From positions 1,156,939 through 1,220,938 of the forward strand of contig JADCRB010000040.1 in assembly GCA_021464245.1 (NCBI GenBank): a stretch of 64,000 nt of DNA, in the 5' to 3' direction. The notes beneath the pieces are model-generated. The model saw nothing but the letters and a program-made list of their open reading frames with translations. It did no database searches and was not told the origin of the DNA. This document shows positions 35,348 through 46,715 of this stretch, in pieces. Every line of letters begins with the position of its first letter. The stretch's first letter is position 1. Made by a program: the position numbers and the translations under genes. This stretch comes from Carallia brachiata (taxonomy: Eukaryota > Streptophyta > Magnoliopsida > Malpighiales > Rhizophoraceae).

Positions 35348-35700
35348 TTAATATATAAAAATATCGTCAATTCTGTTTAAAATAATAAATTTAGTATTAA
35401 TTTTAAAAAATAATAATTTACTCTTCTTTGAATATTTTTTTAATAAATTTAACACATAATGATTTTATATAAACAAAATTCATTAGTTTCGATAATAGAT
35501 TTATAGAGATATATTTGTTTCGATAATATAATAATTATGTAAGTTAGTGTCACATCATTAAAATAGATAAATTATATTTAAAAATTTTTATAACATGTTA
35601 AATTTGTTAAAAAAATTTAAAGTGAGATAACATGTTACTTTTTAAAATTAATATTAAATTTGTTACTTTAAATAAAATTAATAATATTTTTGTATATTAA
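35348..35700. mobile_element. Fold-back MITE (~353 bp) with long inverted repeats
   Basis: The left arm ttaatatataaaaatatcgt ... aataaatttagtattaattt matches the reverse complement of the right arm ttaatatacaaaaatattat ... aacaaatttaatattaattt. It sits between blocks that are close together in copy A (attgatgtgac / aaatgtgtcgtg). Followed by a (TTA)n run. No coding capacity. Confidence 0.75.
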
Positions 35701-35783
35701 TTATTATTATTATTATTATTTTTGTATGATTTCAAATGTGTCGTGTCCTCCGCTTACAATATTCAATTTCGAGAACATTTAAT

Positions 35784-36255
35784 CAAGGTTGTCAGAATTG
35801 GACCGGTTATTGAACCGGAAACATTAGTGGGTCAAGGTTCAACCGGTTCAACCGGTTAAACCGGTGGTTGAACCGGTATTTAATAATATATATATTTATA
35901 AATGTAATTAAAAGAATAATATTTATAAATAATGATTAAATATTCATTTTTTTAGTTTTAAGGATTAAATTGAAAAATTTGATTAAGTTTTATACTAAAT
36001 TGAAATTTTAAGTATAGTTAAAGGTCAAATTATAATTTAAGTAAATAATGGGGTCAAATTATAATTTATAAATTTTTAGTTCAATTCTAAACCGGTCCGA
36101 CCGGTCCGGTTTTTGACTGTTTTTTACTGATTTTGACCGGTTTTTAACCGGTCCGGTCAGCCCTCCCTTTTTATGCCTAAATCGGACCGGGCCTAGGACC
36201 GGTCACCGGTCCAACTGATTGAACTGACCGGTCCAGTCCGGTTTTGATTACACTG
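35784..36255. mobile_element. hAT-type CCGG-rich MITE, copy 1, with perfect 8 bp TSD
   Basis: Starts caaggttgtcagaattgg and ends with the inverted form (ccggttttgattacactg). Flanked by catttaat at 35776-35783 and 36256-36263, a perfect 8 bp duplication as made by hAT transposases. Both ends are rich in gaaccggt/accggtcc words, the middle is AT-rich. 472 bp, no coding capacity. Same family as the pair at 45734-46707. Confidence 0.88.
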
Positions 36256-36665
36256 CATTTAATAGACATTATTCTATTAAAAAAAAATTACAAACAAACA
36301 TTTTGTCACTCTTGTGACAACTGTCTTGTTAACATCGTCCTGTTTTCTGATTTCTTATTCTTAAAAAAAAAGTGGATCTTGAGTGAATGAGATTTTTGTT
36401 CACAAAAACGTTTGGTACCCACATGTTGAAACATAGATTTAGTATATATACTGTAATAGGTTGATTATTTTTACAATAAAATTAGTAAAATATAATATAA
36501 GAAATTAATACATTATTTTTTATTATAAAATAATAAGTATAATTATAAAAACAATCAAATTCATTATAAAAAAATATACTTTTCCTTTATATTATTTGCA
36601 TACCAGTCTTTGTCTACCAAATCACACCCTTTTGTTTAACAAACTAAAATTGAGGTCTTGTACGC

Positions 36666-39600
36666 CTGGTCGTGTCTCGTTCTGATTTCAGAGAAAGGAA
36701 AGGCCGGAACTGAACCTCTATATCCCATTTTAGAACCGATAGTTTTGGTTAGGTTAAGGTTTTGGCCTGATTAGTATTTTTTCCGAAAAAAACTTCAAAC
36801 ATTCACGTAAAGTCTCATTTGGGATTTTTTTTTTTTTTTTGCCCACCCTCCTCTTATCCAGCATTAAGTTAGAGAACACTTTATGCATTGAGTGAGCTTT
36901 TTTTTTCCTTTTTTAATATTTTTTTTTCCTTTTTTGGGCATCGGCAGTTCAAATGGTAAAGAAATTGCTTGTTCAAATCAACAGCTTTAATTTGGTTCTT
37001 GCTACTCCGACTGTTCTATTAATTCGTAACTAAAAGGCTTCGAACTTTAATCGGACTGCCTCCTTCCCAACTACGATTCTAACTATAATCAGAGGATTGG
37101 TTTCGATTTGTTTCTAGTCCAACCTCGGTCAAGTTTTTAGTTCACAATGAAACTGAGGACAGAAGAGAGGCATTACTAATTTGTCATATGAATTTATATC
37201 TAGCATGGCATTTGCTATCGTGCAATGATTGAACTTCATATATTCGAATCCTTCAACTGAGATAGTTTCATATTTAGATTTTGATTTGTCTAACATATTA
37301 TAAATAGATAAGACGTTGAATCACAAGCTTATGATACTCATCTAAGATGATGTTTATCTAGTTTATGGGCAATACTTTCTTAATCTAAACCACATTGAGT
37401 AGGATTTCAGTCCTTTTCATCGAAAGGTCATATGTGGGCTACGTTCACCTTCTCTTTACCTTAATTTTTTGCCTGGTGGGTCGGTGACCTTATATATTAA
37501 TCACTTTAATCCTTTCAATTCATATAATTAGGTGTGTTAGGTTAATAGTTGTTTAGAGACGAATATCAATTTTCCAACCCATCAAGGGCCAAGTCCCCAA
37601 ACACACAACCATTTGCACTTTTGTGACAAATAGCCAACTCCATCGACACATTGCCATGTTCATCTAAGCAAGCAAGTAATATGTTGAAGTCCTACCAAAC
37701 CTACGTGTTCTATCACTTTAAATGCACTTACCTTGCCTGGGTTTGTATGTCTTACAGGGACGAAATATTATATATATTAATAAATCTATTATCATAAGAC
37801 ATTAAGTTTAAGATATTGAAACGGAATATAATCATGTAAATAATACTCTAAATAAAATATCTGAATTAACAGATGTCCAAGTCGAAAGCTATTGATGTGC
37901 TTAGAGAGTTTGCTTTAATCTATTAACCGATTTCTTTCTCCTACCTTTTATTATAATCACACTCATTCAGATGAAGTTTTCATATGTTAGAAAGAACGAG
38001 AACCATTTATATATACATAATTTTAGACTTAATTCAGTATATTTATCAAATACTGAAATTAACAATCAAGATTGGTTGCCATAATTAATAGATTATCTCT
38101 TTAGATTTTTGTTGACATTTGTTTTAATCGGTAAAAACATACTTTGAAAAATACATTTTTTATTACAATGACTCTATATGCCTTGTCAACAAAATTTTTT
38201 GATGACATGGCATGAAATATCATCTCCCAAATATGATTTGTCATCTGCTGTGGCGACATTTGGCATCGGATAATGGAAAAACTAAGGAATGGAGCCATTT
38301 GTGCTGACAAAGTGAATCCTGTGGGGCGATTTAAAAAGAAAATGTGGATATAGATTAACAAAATTGAAAACTTGTTGAGTAGATTAGGGTTTTTTGCTTA
38401 TTAAGTATGTCCAACATATATATTATATAAGTTTAACATGTATGTTCGATTTTTTTTTGTTTTTATTTTTTTGTTAGATAAAGTTTAGAATATCTACTAT
38501 ATATTAAACAGGTGTTGGACAAATATTATATTCAACATGTCCGTTCTAAAAATTGGAGACAAATATGGTGTCTAACACATATATTTAATATACGCATATG
38601 TACCATTCTAAAAGTATATATGCTTAATGCTATAAACACAATATTTACTCGAGTTTGAATTTTTAAATTGACAATTTTCTTGACTAAATGTTAGGTTTCT
38701 TTGCACAAATGTTGAGTTTGAAGGATCTAGTGACGACCAGCTGCGGGTTTAAGAATTCGATAATTATTAGGTGGACAATAATAGAGTCAGACTCAGTGCT
38801 TAGGTAGTGTGTTTTCTTTAAACGAGAATGTTAACTGATAATCTCACATTAACTCACATCTATGATAATTTACGTATTCACAATACAACTTTATATATAT
38901 TAAAAAAACACGGTGCAAATGTCATAACTCATAATGGTAAACGTAGAAGGTTCTCTCTTCCCTAATGCGAGTTTTTATTAGTCCATAACGGCGACTTTCG
39001 AAATTTAAAAATTGTTGAACGCCAAAAATGGAAGGCTCTCCCTACCTCTCCTTCTTTTGGTCTGACAAATTTACAAATTCTCCTTATTACTCTTTGAATA
39101 ATCTCTCCTTTTTCTTTTTTTTTTTTCCTTATTTTTCCTATTGTCAATTGTATATTAGGTTATCAAATTTAACTTTTTTTTTTCTTTGGGTACATGCATC
39201 AAATTTATTTTAAATAAATAAAATTTACGTTAAATAACTACAATCCAAAAATTGAAACCATAGGCTAGAGGCAACCTTATTATTATCTCAAATTTATATC
39301 AATTTAATTATAAGGCTTTCTTAATCCATATACTAATACTGTGCTAATTATAATCTGAATTATGTGATTGTCTTTGTCTAGACAGAAACGACATTGATTT
39401 TCGCTTGTCAACATTTTTTTTGGTCGGAGCAGCAAAAACAACAAACCATAAAAGGACGCCCAAAATATTTTATTATATTTTTATGATTAATCTTGTTATT
39501 TTTTGAGAAAGAGCTTAAATATTATATTTTAACGATATAATAACAAACATAGGTCAGCACATAATTTGAAATGAAAAATAATTTCACTATTTAAAAAGTG

Positions 39601-39700
39601 AAAAAAGCGCAAACAAGTCATATTTTCTTTTTTATCACACAGAGCCATAATACAATTTTCATATATTTTCAGGCACAAAATATCTTCTTTATTTTTGTGT
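36666..39700. other. Intergenic, no gene seen
   Basis: No supported coding region. Poly-T tracts at ~36825-36840 and ~36899-36907. The minus-strand frame at 38101-38361 and frames near 38962-39213 lack recognisable domains. Confidence 0.6.
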
Positions 39701-39715
39701 ACAAAAAGGGAGAAA

Positions 39716-40950
39716 AATATAAAAGAAGCAGGAAGAAAAAGAATAAAAACAAACGAAACTTCCACTCAGTCACTCTCAGTATTTTTCTATGCGTTAACCT
39801 TTCAGCCTGATTGTGCCTTTGATCTTTGCCCCTCACTTTCTCTCTCTCTCTCTCTCTCTCTCTTTCCCTCTCTCTCTGGTTCGTTTCTGTAGTTCGCCTG
39901 CCTGGCCTTGGACCCCTCAACCTCAGAGGCCAATCTAAACAAACCCATTTCTTTGTTTTCTTGTTTGGCCCTTCCTCTCAACTCTTTTAAGTTACTTTCT
40001 CCCTCTCTTTCTCTCCCTCTGTTTTTGGCTTCCCTGTAACATGTAACTGTCTTCATTATCAACCGCTTTTATTGCCAGAAACTGGGTAACTTTCTGAACT
40101 CGCCTTCAAACATTGTGTCAACGTTGTTACTCTCTTTTAATGTTCCTCTATTTTGTTTTTTGGGCTTTTGAGTCATAGTAACTCTTTTGTCTGTAGTTTA
40201 CTCGATCTCTGGATTTCACTTATTGCTTTGTTTCCTCCTCTTCTTTCAAAGATTGATTGGTTGCCGAGAAAACACCGGAAAAGCGAAGGAAAGAAATTAA
40301 ATTGCTTCTTGGGTTGTTGCTCTTTTCCTTTTTCACTTTTTTCCTGGGACTTCTTTTTAATTTGCTTCTTATGTTACGTGTTTAATGGTTGACCAAGTTC
40401 TGTTTTTGACTATAACTTGTTTGATTTATGACTATAAGGTTTATTACAGTGATGATAAGTTCCATGTTTACAAATCAATTATCTTTCGATATATGCCATG
40501 CCCAGAGATCTTGTTTACAGTTATGTTTGAAGTTTATGAATTGGGGTTGCCTCTTTATCTTTTAAACTTGTTGATTTGCTACTTTGTTTAAAGTTTCCAT
40601 TTTGTCTTATGGTGGTTGAAGGCTAAAGCTTTCTCCTTTGTTCTTTTTTTTTGACAAAAAAAAATTATTTGCCTATTTGTGGATTTTGATGAAATTGACT
40701 TTGTTATTTTAGCAGCTTAGTTTACATTTCGATGTTCGTCAAGCTTTTTTTTTTTTTTTTTTAATATGGAAGTTGTTTGGGAAGCTAATTAAGGAGAAAG
40801 TTTTAGTCTTAGTTTTCTTTTTCCTAGTCAGTATTCATCTTTTGATTGATTTTTCTTCTTGGTGGCTGTGAATATTAGATTCAAAGTTGCCTTATCTGAC
40901 TGCAGTGTGATGGGGAAAGATCGCAGTTTGACTTTATATTTGTATTGCAG
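39716..40950 (+). promoter_or_regulatory. Promoter and 5' UTR region of the CRLK1-type kinase gene
   Basis: A TATA-like aaatataaaag is at ~39716-39726. A (CT)n tract (39839-39879) follows about 115 bp downstream, typical of plant 5' UTRs. A donor at ~40086 (actgg|gtaact) and an acceptor at 40950 (tattgcag|ttc) define a likely ~865 bp leader intron. The exon beginning at 40951 contains atggatcaatag (40959-40970), a three-codon upstream ORF, before the main ATG at 40996. Inferred from sequence signals only. Confidence 0.5.
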
Positions 40951-40995
40951 TTCAATCAATGGATCAATAGCAAATATTCAAGTGACAACAAGGAA

Positions 40996-43900
40996 ATGAA
41001 AGGGGAGTCATCTGGCCTGATTATTGGGATTTCAATTGGTGTGGTGATTGGAGTTGTTTTGGCTATTTTGGCACTATTTTGTCTTCGATACCACAGAAAG
41101 CGCTCACAGATAGGAAACAGCAGTTCTAGGAGGGCAGCAACCTTACCCATCCGAGCAAATGGTGCTGATGCTAGTACTGTTTTATCAGACTCAACCATTG
41201 GTCCGGAATCGCCTGTGAAACCAGGACGCAATGGCATGCCCTTCTGGATTGAGGGGTTCAAGAGGAGTAATGTTGTGTCAGCATCTGGAATCCCTGAGTA
41301 TTCTTACAAGTATGTTAGACGTCAAACCTGTTGTATAACTTACTGCCCAGCTAATTTGTGGTTTTTTTGGTATTGCACAAAATCATGTCTGGTTAGCCAC
41401 AATAGCAAAGCTCTTGGGAGGAGGTTGGGGTTCAAAACCTCCATCAAATTCTCACTAAATGTAGGCTTTAATTCTGACCTACTGAAAAAAAAAAATGCCA
41501 GTATGATGAGGTTCACTGGTACTGAATAGACTGCTCTTAATTATTTTGATTTCAAAACCTATGGTTTCTTGAGCAATTCTAAATTTGTTCTGTGCCAAAT
41601 GTTTGATAATGCTCAATGGGTAACTATAGTGTTCAGGTTGAGAATGTCTTAAGCATGAAATCACCTAATTTATGATTCAAATAAAATTGCTGATGACTGA
41701 ACCTGGTGTCTATGATAAAAGTAACGAAGTAAAATGTTTATCCACTATGACTCGGCCTATCTTGCATCATTACATGGATTCAGAAGGATACCAGAATTTC
41801 AGGAGATGCTGAATTTTACATATATAGCTGGCGAGCATTTCACCCATATGTTCTCAGTGTGCTAATCTTGTAAGATGAGATAAAGAAATCCTGCATGCAT
41901 TTTTGCTTGTACTATCAATGGACATTTCATTAAAAAATTGATTTACTTACCCTATACTGTTGATGTTAATTTGGATGACAATTGTCCTTTTTTTCTCATT
42001 GGTATTCTAAATTTGTTCCGAATTGTTATCATGTAGAGATCTGCAGAAAGCAACCTGTAATTTTACAACACTGATAGGACAAGGGGCTTTTGGTTCTGTT
42101 TATAAAGCTCAAATGTCAACTGGTGAAACTGTTGCTGTTAAAGTGCTTGCAACTGATTCTAAGCAAGGGGAGAAAGAATTTCATACCGAGGTAGTTTTCT
42201 TTTAAGCCTTAAATTGGCTCAGCATATGCGCTATGAGGCACATTGGGTTGCATATACAAACATGTTTGAACAGTCCTGTATCTGGTTTCTAAATCAGTGT
42301 CACTTCCATTTGGTGCTTGTGCAAGTATGACTTCAGAATTCTTTTCCTTTTCATTTTTGTGGCAGTAAATTTTTTTTTTGTGTGTTTTTCCTGTGTTTTT
42401 TATCATTGAACCAAAAAGATAACGAGAAGGAAAAGCAAAACCATTTGACTGTCCTGTCTTGAACATCAGTTTCGTTGGACTTAGGAGCACATGATAGTGT
42501 TCGAATACTCCAAGCTGTTCCAGAGATGACACTGGATTTTTTTTTTTGAGGAAGACACCAGAATATTTTAGGAAAGATCACATCTTGTTGGGCGAATTTA
42601 AAATCAGAAGCTACTGCCTATCTCAAGAGATTGTTTTCTTATGTGGCAAATTTTTTCTTGTTTGCCATGTAATTGATGCACTACTTTTCTTTTAGAGGTG
42701 GTTTCTTTCAGTTCTTTTATTGATTGTTCTCTTAACTCAATGTTGGTCATGACTTCAAATATTGCACTGCCTAATTATTGTCAGGTTATGTTACTGGGAA
42801 GGCTGCATCACAGAAACCTTGTGAATTTGGTTGGATATTGTTCTGAAAAAAGCCGAAATATACTTGTATATGTCTACATGAGTAAAGGGAGCCTGGCTTC
42901 TCATTTGTATGGTAAGCTAGTGACAACTTTTTATACATAGAAAATGCTTTTATTCTGGATGCAGTAGTTATCAGAAAAGAAGTTTTTATTTGAGTTGCTT
43001 TTCTGTGGGGATTAGACTTTGTGTAATTGCATTACTTGTGAACCTCTTGCACATTTTAAATCTCAATACTGGAAGAACCTGCCTTTCTTATGTTTGTTGA
43101 CATGAATGAATCAACCCTTTCCTTGAAGGTCAGACAAAGAAAAGAGATTTCTGTCACAGTGTTTCATTTCAGCAGCTTGTGACAAAGTGCGAGGACAAAA
43201 AAATAGAGTGCAATTAAAAGGTTGAATGTTTCATCACATGAATCAAGCTGCCTGGTGTAAATCCTCTAGAATTTTTTGTAAATTATTCACTTTCTTTAAT
43301 TTCTTAACTTTGTGTTTGGGTCAAACATGGTTGTAGCACTTCGTCAATTCCGTTGACATTCATACTCGTTTGTGGCCCAAGTGGGATTTGGAGATCTAGA
43401 AATCCAGAGTTAGAGAGAAATAGAATCAGACGTAATATATGAAATGACATTCTTCTTGTTTTTTCTCACGCAGGCGAAAACTATGAACCAATAAGCTGGG
43501 ACTTGAGGGTTCATATTGCTTTAGATGTTGCAAGGGGTTTGGAATATCTTCATGACGGGGTAAGCTGTTTTTGTGTTTGTGTGGAGTATCCTTGTCTTCC
43601 ATAGTTCTAAGAGTTATTTCTTATTCTTTCTGTATTCTTTTTTTGCCTATTTTGTGACAGGCAGTTCCTCCTGTGATTCATCGAGACATTAAATCATCCA
43701 ACATTTTGTTGGATCACTCCATGAGAGCCAGGGTATGTCCCTTGGGACTTGTTGAATCATTGCCTAGTAAGGAGATAAAACTATGTTCTATGTAATTCTT
43801 AATTCTGCTTCATGTTTCATTTCAGGATGGGTTAAACTATTTGTATGCAGGGTATCATAGTATCATTGTTAGTCTGTTCCTCCAATAAATGGTTAACTCA

Positions 43901-44933
43901 AAAAAATTTTTTGTCGCTGGTTATAATGTTTCAAATAGGTAGCTGATTTTGGGCTCTCAAGAGAAGAGACTTTAGATGGACATGCAGTAAACATACGGGG
44001 AACTTTTGGATATCTTGATCCAGAATATATATCTACAAGGACCTTTACAAAGAAGAGTGATGTCTACAGCTATGGAGTGTTGCTCTTTGAACTTATAGCT
44101 GGCAGAAATCCTCAACAGGGACTTATGGAATATGTTGAGCTTGTAAGCTACTCTCTATTTCTCTGCCTTAACTGTGGTCTTAAACATGCCAAAACCACTG
44201 TAAGATGCAAATAGCCTTTTCCAACACACTGATATCTCTAGGAAAGATAGTGTAATATGCATGCACAATTTGTGTATCGCCCAATGGCAGAGGCTGAAAG
44301 TACTTTTATTGAAAGATAAAAGTTTAGGAAGGTAATATACTAGTATGAAAAAAACATTAGGTCATGCACTCTGATTACTGGGCATAGCAGCTGGTATTTC
44401 ATAGACTTTGTGGCCAATAATCTCCAATGAGTCTTCTGTACAAAGCTTCCCTTTGTGACAATCAGGCTGGATGTTCAAATCCAATTCTATATAAAATAAA
44501 AAACAGAAGGATGTGCCTTTAATTGTCACTAGCTGATTGCATTTGCTGTTCAAAATTTGCTATCTTTCATTTAAATTACTTCGGATGTAATGAACAGGCA
44601 GCAATGGATGCAGAGGGGAAAGTTGGATGGGAGGAAATTGTGGATTCACGTCTTGATGGGAAATTTGATGTTCAAGAGGTCAATGAAGTGGCAGCTCTTG
44701 CATACAAGTGCATCAACCGTGCCCCTAAAAAACGACATTCTGTGAGGGACATCGTGCAAGTCCTTTCTCGGATTGTCAAATTGAGAGACAACAAGAGGCA
44801 TCACAGGAAGTCTCTTTCTGCCGCAACAGATGATGTTTCTGTTGATATGGACCAAATAGAAATGAAGACTCCGGTATCTGAACACCATAGGAGAGAGGAA
44901 TCCGTTGACAGTGTAGACACTGGTGAAGTTTAG
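40996..44933 (+). CDS. CRLK1: Calcium/calmodulin-regulated receptor-like kinase, CRLK1 clade
   Basis: A membrane-anchored Ser/Thr kinase; Arabidopsis CRLK1 binds calmodulin and links Ca2+ to MAPK signalling in cold response. Seven coding exons: 40996-41309, 42037-42190, 42785-42911, 43474-43559, 43661-43732, 43939-44142, 44598-44933. All introns are GT-AG and phases agree, giving 430 residues, close to CRLK1. Residues ~7-29 ([20 protein letters not shown]) are one membrane span with almost no extracellular part. Kinase signs: Gly loop [10 protein letters not shown] (119-128), VAVKV with Lys140, HRDIKSSN (Asp236), VADFGLS (254-256), [10 protein letters not shown]. The basic C-terminal tail ([12 protein letters not shown]) could be the calmodulin-binding region by analogy. 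All catalytic residues are present. CRLK2 is the alternative name; I favour CRLK1 from the MKGES start. An in-frame extension upstream exists but crosses the splice acceptor. Confidence 0.93.
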
Positions 44934-45250
44934 GTGACAGCCTTTTTCTGCTTAGTCTTTTTTGTAGCATTCCTTCGGTTTTGCTCTTGTTTTCTGAGAT
45001 ACACATTCAGTTCAAAATGAAAGGAATTAGGTGGGAATCAGGTTTCCTGTAGCTGTCATTGCTGCTCCGGTTAGAGTTAGACTAGAGGATCCCTTTCCGT
45101 TGTAATTTTGTGTAACATGACCACACACCCTTCCCTCTCTTCCTCTTTTTATTTTTGTTTTTTTTTTTTCTTTTTAATCTGTTCACATGCACATTGAATT
45201 TGTGAATTAATACTTGAAAATTCGAAATGGAAGAAAATCACCCTTTTTGG
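44934..45250 (+). other. Probable 3' UTR of the CRLK1-type gene
   Basis: Sequence after the stop has T-rich tracts (~45146-45172) and a possible polyadenylation context (gaattaatacttgaaaa, ~45205). No ORF on the plus strand of note. The 3' end is not fixed. Confidence 0.45.
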
Positions 45251-45491
45251 CTGTAACCAATCTTGGTGATATCGTTTACCAAGCATCCCTATTTCATAAA
45301 ATGCTCCTGATGGTCTTTTAACGGCAGTTTTTGCAAATTTGTAATTTGGCCCTTTTTTTTTTTAACATATTTTATTTATAATCTAATACTACAGAATGTA
45401 AAAAATTATTTCTCCTTTTTTTTTTTTTTTTTTTGGATCTCCTAGCTGAAAAAGCCAAGCTCTCACTTTTTATGAAATAAAAAGAAGGAAA

Positions 45492-45629
45492 ATGGCAACC
45501 ATGGCTCCGCTTCAAAGATCAATGGCGTCTCTCTCAATTTCCTCCCAGCTCCTCTGGCCAGCGCTCCTCCTTTCCCTCTCCAGTCATACTCACCGCACAT
45601 TATCTTCCAGATATCACTTAAAGTTATAA
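45492..45629 (+). CDS. Small ORF (45 aa) resembling a transit-peptide exon; uncertain
   Basis: Starts aatggcaaccatgg and reads MATMAPLQRSMASLSISSQL, then a Leu/Ser-rich stretch to SSRYHLKL and a stop. The Ser-rich, acid-free, basic N-terminus resembles a plastid or mitochondrial targeting peptide. I recognise no protein family. It could be the first exon of a gene whose remainder was lost or displaced: two MITEs lie from 45734 onward. A functional small peptide or chance ORF are alternatives. Start chosen at the first ATG. Confidence 0.25.
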   Translation: MATMAPLQRSMASLSISSQLLWPALLLSLSSHTHRTLSSRYHLKL

Positions 45630-45733
45630 GCTTTTCAATTTCCCCTCTGTAAGTGTTTATCTTGGAGGCTGGCAAGTTAGTTATTTTGTGATTTTGTTTT
45701 TTTTTTTTTGGCTGTCATGTATCGTGTTAAGAT

Positions 45734-46236
45734 CAAGGTTGTCAGAACCGGACCGGTCATCGAACCGGAAACATTAGTGGGTCAAGGTTCAACCGGTAGA
45801 ATCGGTATTTGAACCGGTATTTATTAATATATATATTTATAAAAATAATTTAAAAAAATAATACTTATACATAATTATTAAATATTACTTTTTTTATTTT
45901 TAAGGATTAAATTGAAAGTTTTGATAAATTTAGGACTAAATTGAAAGTTTTGATAAATTTGGGATTAAATTGAAAATTTTAATTAAATTTAAAACTCAAA
46001 TTATAATTTAAATAAATATTGGGATCAAATTATAATTTATAAAACTTTTATACCGGTTTGAACCGGTTGAACCGGTCCCGTTTTTCACCGTTTTTCACCG
46101 GTTTTTGACCGGTTCAGACCGGTTTTAACCGGTCTGAGTTAAGGGACAATAGTAACCATGAACCGGCCCGGACCTTTGGCCGGTCACCGGTTGAACCGGT
46201 CGGACCGGCCGGTCCGAGCCTATTTTAACAACATTG
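45734..46236 (+). mobile_element. hAT-type CCGG-rich MITE, copy 2
   Basis: Starts caaggttgtcagaaccggac and ends ttttaacaacattg. Flanks are gttaagat (45726-45733) and gttaaaat (46237-46244), an 8 bp duplication with one mismatch. Ends rich in gaaccggt words, middle AT-rich with repeated ggattaaattgaaa units (45905-45985). 503 bp, no coding capacity. Confidence 0.88.
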
Positions 46237-46244
46237 GTTAAAAT

Positions 46245-46707
46245 CAGTATTGTTAGAACTGGATCGGACTGGCCGGTCAAACTGGTGACCGGTCAAAAGT
46301 CTGGGCCAATTCATGGTAACTTTTGGTCTTTAATTCGGACCGGTCAAAACCGGTCAAAACTGGTTAAAAACTAGTCAAAATCGATAAAAATCGATGAAAA
46401 ACTGAACCGGTTCAAACGAAATAAAAATTTCATAAATTATAATTTGATTCTAAAGTTTATTTAAATTATAGTTTGAGCTTTAAATTTAATTAAAACTTTT
46501 AATATAGTTATAAATTCATCAAAACTTTCAATTTATTCTTTAGAAATAAAAAAAAGTAATATTTAATAATCATATATAAGTATTATTTTTTAAATTATTT
46601 TTATACATATATATTAATAAATACCGGTTTAAATACCGGATCGACCGGTTGAACCTTGACCTACTAATATTTTCGGTTTAATGACCGGTCCGGTTCTGAC
46701 AACCTTG
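46245..46707 (-). mobile_element. hAT-type CCGG-rich MITE, copy 3, inverted next to copy 2
   Basis: Reads as the reverse complement of copy 2: starts cagtattgttagaactggat and ends ccggttctgacaaccttg. Flanks are gttaaaat (46237-46244, shared with copy 2) and attaaaat (46708-46715), 7 of 8 matching. 463 bp. Together with copy 2 it forms a near-palindrome of almost 1 kb with an 8 bp centre. Confidence 0.88.
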
Positions 46708-46715
46708 ATTAAAAT

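Larger units (their letters stand above)
34198..36665. repeat. Dispersed repeat, copy B, carrying three insertions
   Basis: Related to copy A by ordered blocks (listed there), but expanded from under 1 kb to ~2.5 kb. The extra length corresponds to elements at 34317-35225, 35348-35700 and 35784-36255. Two of these have clear target-site duplications. Confidence 0.75.

Noticed and set aside
36945..37060. Possible SINE starting ggcatcggcagttcaaatgg
   Set aside because: A-box and B-box spacing do not fit, and no poly-A/T tail with target duplication was found.
37145..37170. gaggacagaagagaggcatt, resembling miR156
   Set aside because: Only partial match to the known miRNA and no hairpin arm recognised nearby.
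39669..40062. Arg/Glu repeat frames on the minus strand
   Set aside because: Produced by the (CT)n tract in the 5' UTR of the kinase gene.
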